Of a stretch of DNA of 6,461 nt, positions 6,002 through 6,461 are shown one piece after another (position 1 is the first letter of the stretch; every line of letters begins with the position of its first letter). This stretch comes from an uncultured Rickettsiales bacterium (lineage in GTDB: Bacteria; Pseudomonadota; Alphaproteobacteria; Rickettsiales; UBA1997), in contig CALBSF010000243.1 in NCBI GenBank assembly GCA_937927795.1, forward strand, positions 1 to 6,461, given 5' to 3'. A program made the translations under genes and the position numbers. The notes below the pieces were generated by a model. That model saw only the letters and a list, made by a program, of their open reading frames with translations, was not told where the DNA came from and made no database searches.

Positions 6002-6352
6002 ATGAAATTTTTACCAATTTTTTCAATTCTAACAATTATTTTACTTTTAGGTTCATTAACAATTTTCTTTGCTCAATCGCTTTTATTTTTGTTAACTCAA
6101 ATTTTTTATGAAGTTTATGCAACTAGTGGGGCGCCAGCAGCTTATCTTGAGACAATAGCTTTAATTATACTTACTTGTAGTATAATTTTTTTAGTAATTC
6201 AAAAGAAGTTTAGTTGCATCATTGTGAACTATAAAGGGGATGGTGTTAAAGAAGGGGGTTTGGAGAGATTTAAAGTTATAGGTAAATCTGTGTTGGGTTT
6301 AATCTTATTTGAGTTATTAAAATTATATCTTAAAAAACGCAAACATGGTTAA
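6002..6352 (+). CDS. Small integral membrane protein of unknown function
   Basis: A 116-residue hydrophobic protein. I see a first long membrane segment (about 5-34), a second (about 48-67), a short polar stretch with KGDGVKEGG (78-86), and a third weaker hydrophobic or amphipathic segment (about 96-110) before the basic tail KKRKHG. I recognise no family. It begins 5 nt after the second DUF883-like gene with no good Shine-Dalgarno of its own, so it is probably translated by coupling. In E. coli yqjD is followed by yqjE, a small two-helix membrane protein; the arrangement here is reminiscent, but I see no sequence similarity that I can defend. Coding is supported by a long uninterrupted frame, coherent hydrophobic pattern and operon spacing. 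Confidence 0.7.
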   Translation: MKFLPIFSILTIILLLGSLTIFFAQSLLFLLTQIFYEVYATSGAPAAYLETIALIILTCSIIFLVIQKKFSCIIVNYKGDGVKEGGLERFKVIGKSVLGLILFELLKLYLKKRKHG

Positions 6353-6401
6353 ATAATATAAAAAAATGAATTAATTATTGGTGTCATTATCGCATTAAGC
6401 G

Positions 6402-6415
6402 TTGGTATATACCAA
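6402..6415. repeat. Perfect 14-bp palindrome TTGGTATATACCAA
   Basis: The sequence equals its own reverse complement over all 14 bases. It is a back-to-back copy of the TATACCAA motif found at other gene boundaries. It lies 49 nt after the membrane-protein stop and 26 nt before the dispersed repeat at the edge. It could be an operator for a dimeric regulator or the end of a repeat element. Confidence 0.6.
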
Positions 6416-6441
6416 ATTCTAAATCTATTGATAGTAAATTC

Positions 6442-6461
6442 CGTCATTGCGAGCGAAGCGT
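6442..6461 (+). repeat. Truncated dispersed intergenic repeat (GTCATTGCGAGCGAAGCG type)
   Basis: The last 20 bases match the beginning of a repeat known from intergenic regions of several bacteria, including Rickettsiales, usually continuing to a GGCAATC-like arm that pairs with GATTGCC/ATTGC. The run is noticeably richer in G+C than the surrounding sequence. The second arm would lie beyond the window, so hairpin structure cannot be confirmed here. Confidence 0.6.

Noticed and set aside
1..6461. CRISPR array, tRNA, rRNA, transposase or phage genes
   Set aside because: No regularly spaced repeats, cloverleaf-like segments, rRNA signatures or mobile-element proteins were found on reading both strands.

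Overview
The window is AT-rich (roughly 30% G+C by eye) and densely coded with standard bacterial genes. It probably comes from an alphaproteobacterium with a reduced or host-associated lifestyle, in the broad Rickettsiales/Holosporales style. That placement is an inference. It rests on the base composition, on a small N-terminal domain (DUF6356-like) that I know mainly from alphaproteobacteria, and on a truncated copy of a 'GTCATTGCGAGCGAAGCG' intergenic repeat at the right edge. No single marker here proves the lineage.

Left block, plus strand, 1-2511: the 3' end of an alanine dehydrogenase gene (ald), then a FAD/NAD(P)-binding protein of the YdhS/COG4529 type with an extra N-terminal DUF6356-like membrane domain, then rsmA (ksgA), the 16S rRNA dimethyladenosine transferase. 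The genes are 2 nt apart and then overlap by 1 nt, so they look like one translationally coupled operon. Their functions (amino-acid catabolism, an unknown redox step, ribosome maturation) are not obviously linked.

Middle block, minus strand, 2554-4585: a two-component pair of the KdpD/KdpE type, with the kinase gene first and the regulator 10 nt downstream. The kinase is a short form. It has a GAF-like region plus the catalytic core, but lacks the Usp-like sensor and the four membrane helices of classical KdpD. No kdpFABC potassium pump genes are in the window. The block runs convergent to rsmA, with only 42 nt between the stop codons and no convincing terminator there.

Divergent control region, 4586-4788: 203 nt holding a clear ribosome binding site for the kinase, a weak candidate kinase promoter and an inverted repeat built on the motif TATACCAA(N)CTAG. 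Variants of this motif occur at four more places, all intergenic or at a gene end.

Right block, plus strand, 4789-6352: a small envelope-type cluster. Two paralogous tail-anchored proteins resembling the DUF883/ElaB/YqjD family flank an unrecognised lipoprotein, and a small membrane protein follows. A 21-bp imperfect hairpin separates the lipoprotein gene from the second paralog. The right edge, 6353-6461, is non-coding and holds a perfect 14-bp palindrome and the start of the dispersed repeat.

The best candidates for something undescribed are the DUF6356-oxidoreductase fusion, the paralog-lipoprotein-paralog-membrane protein cluster, and the TATACCAA repeat family. I see no CRISPR array, transposase, phage gene, rRNA or tRNA.
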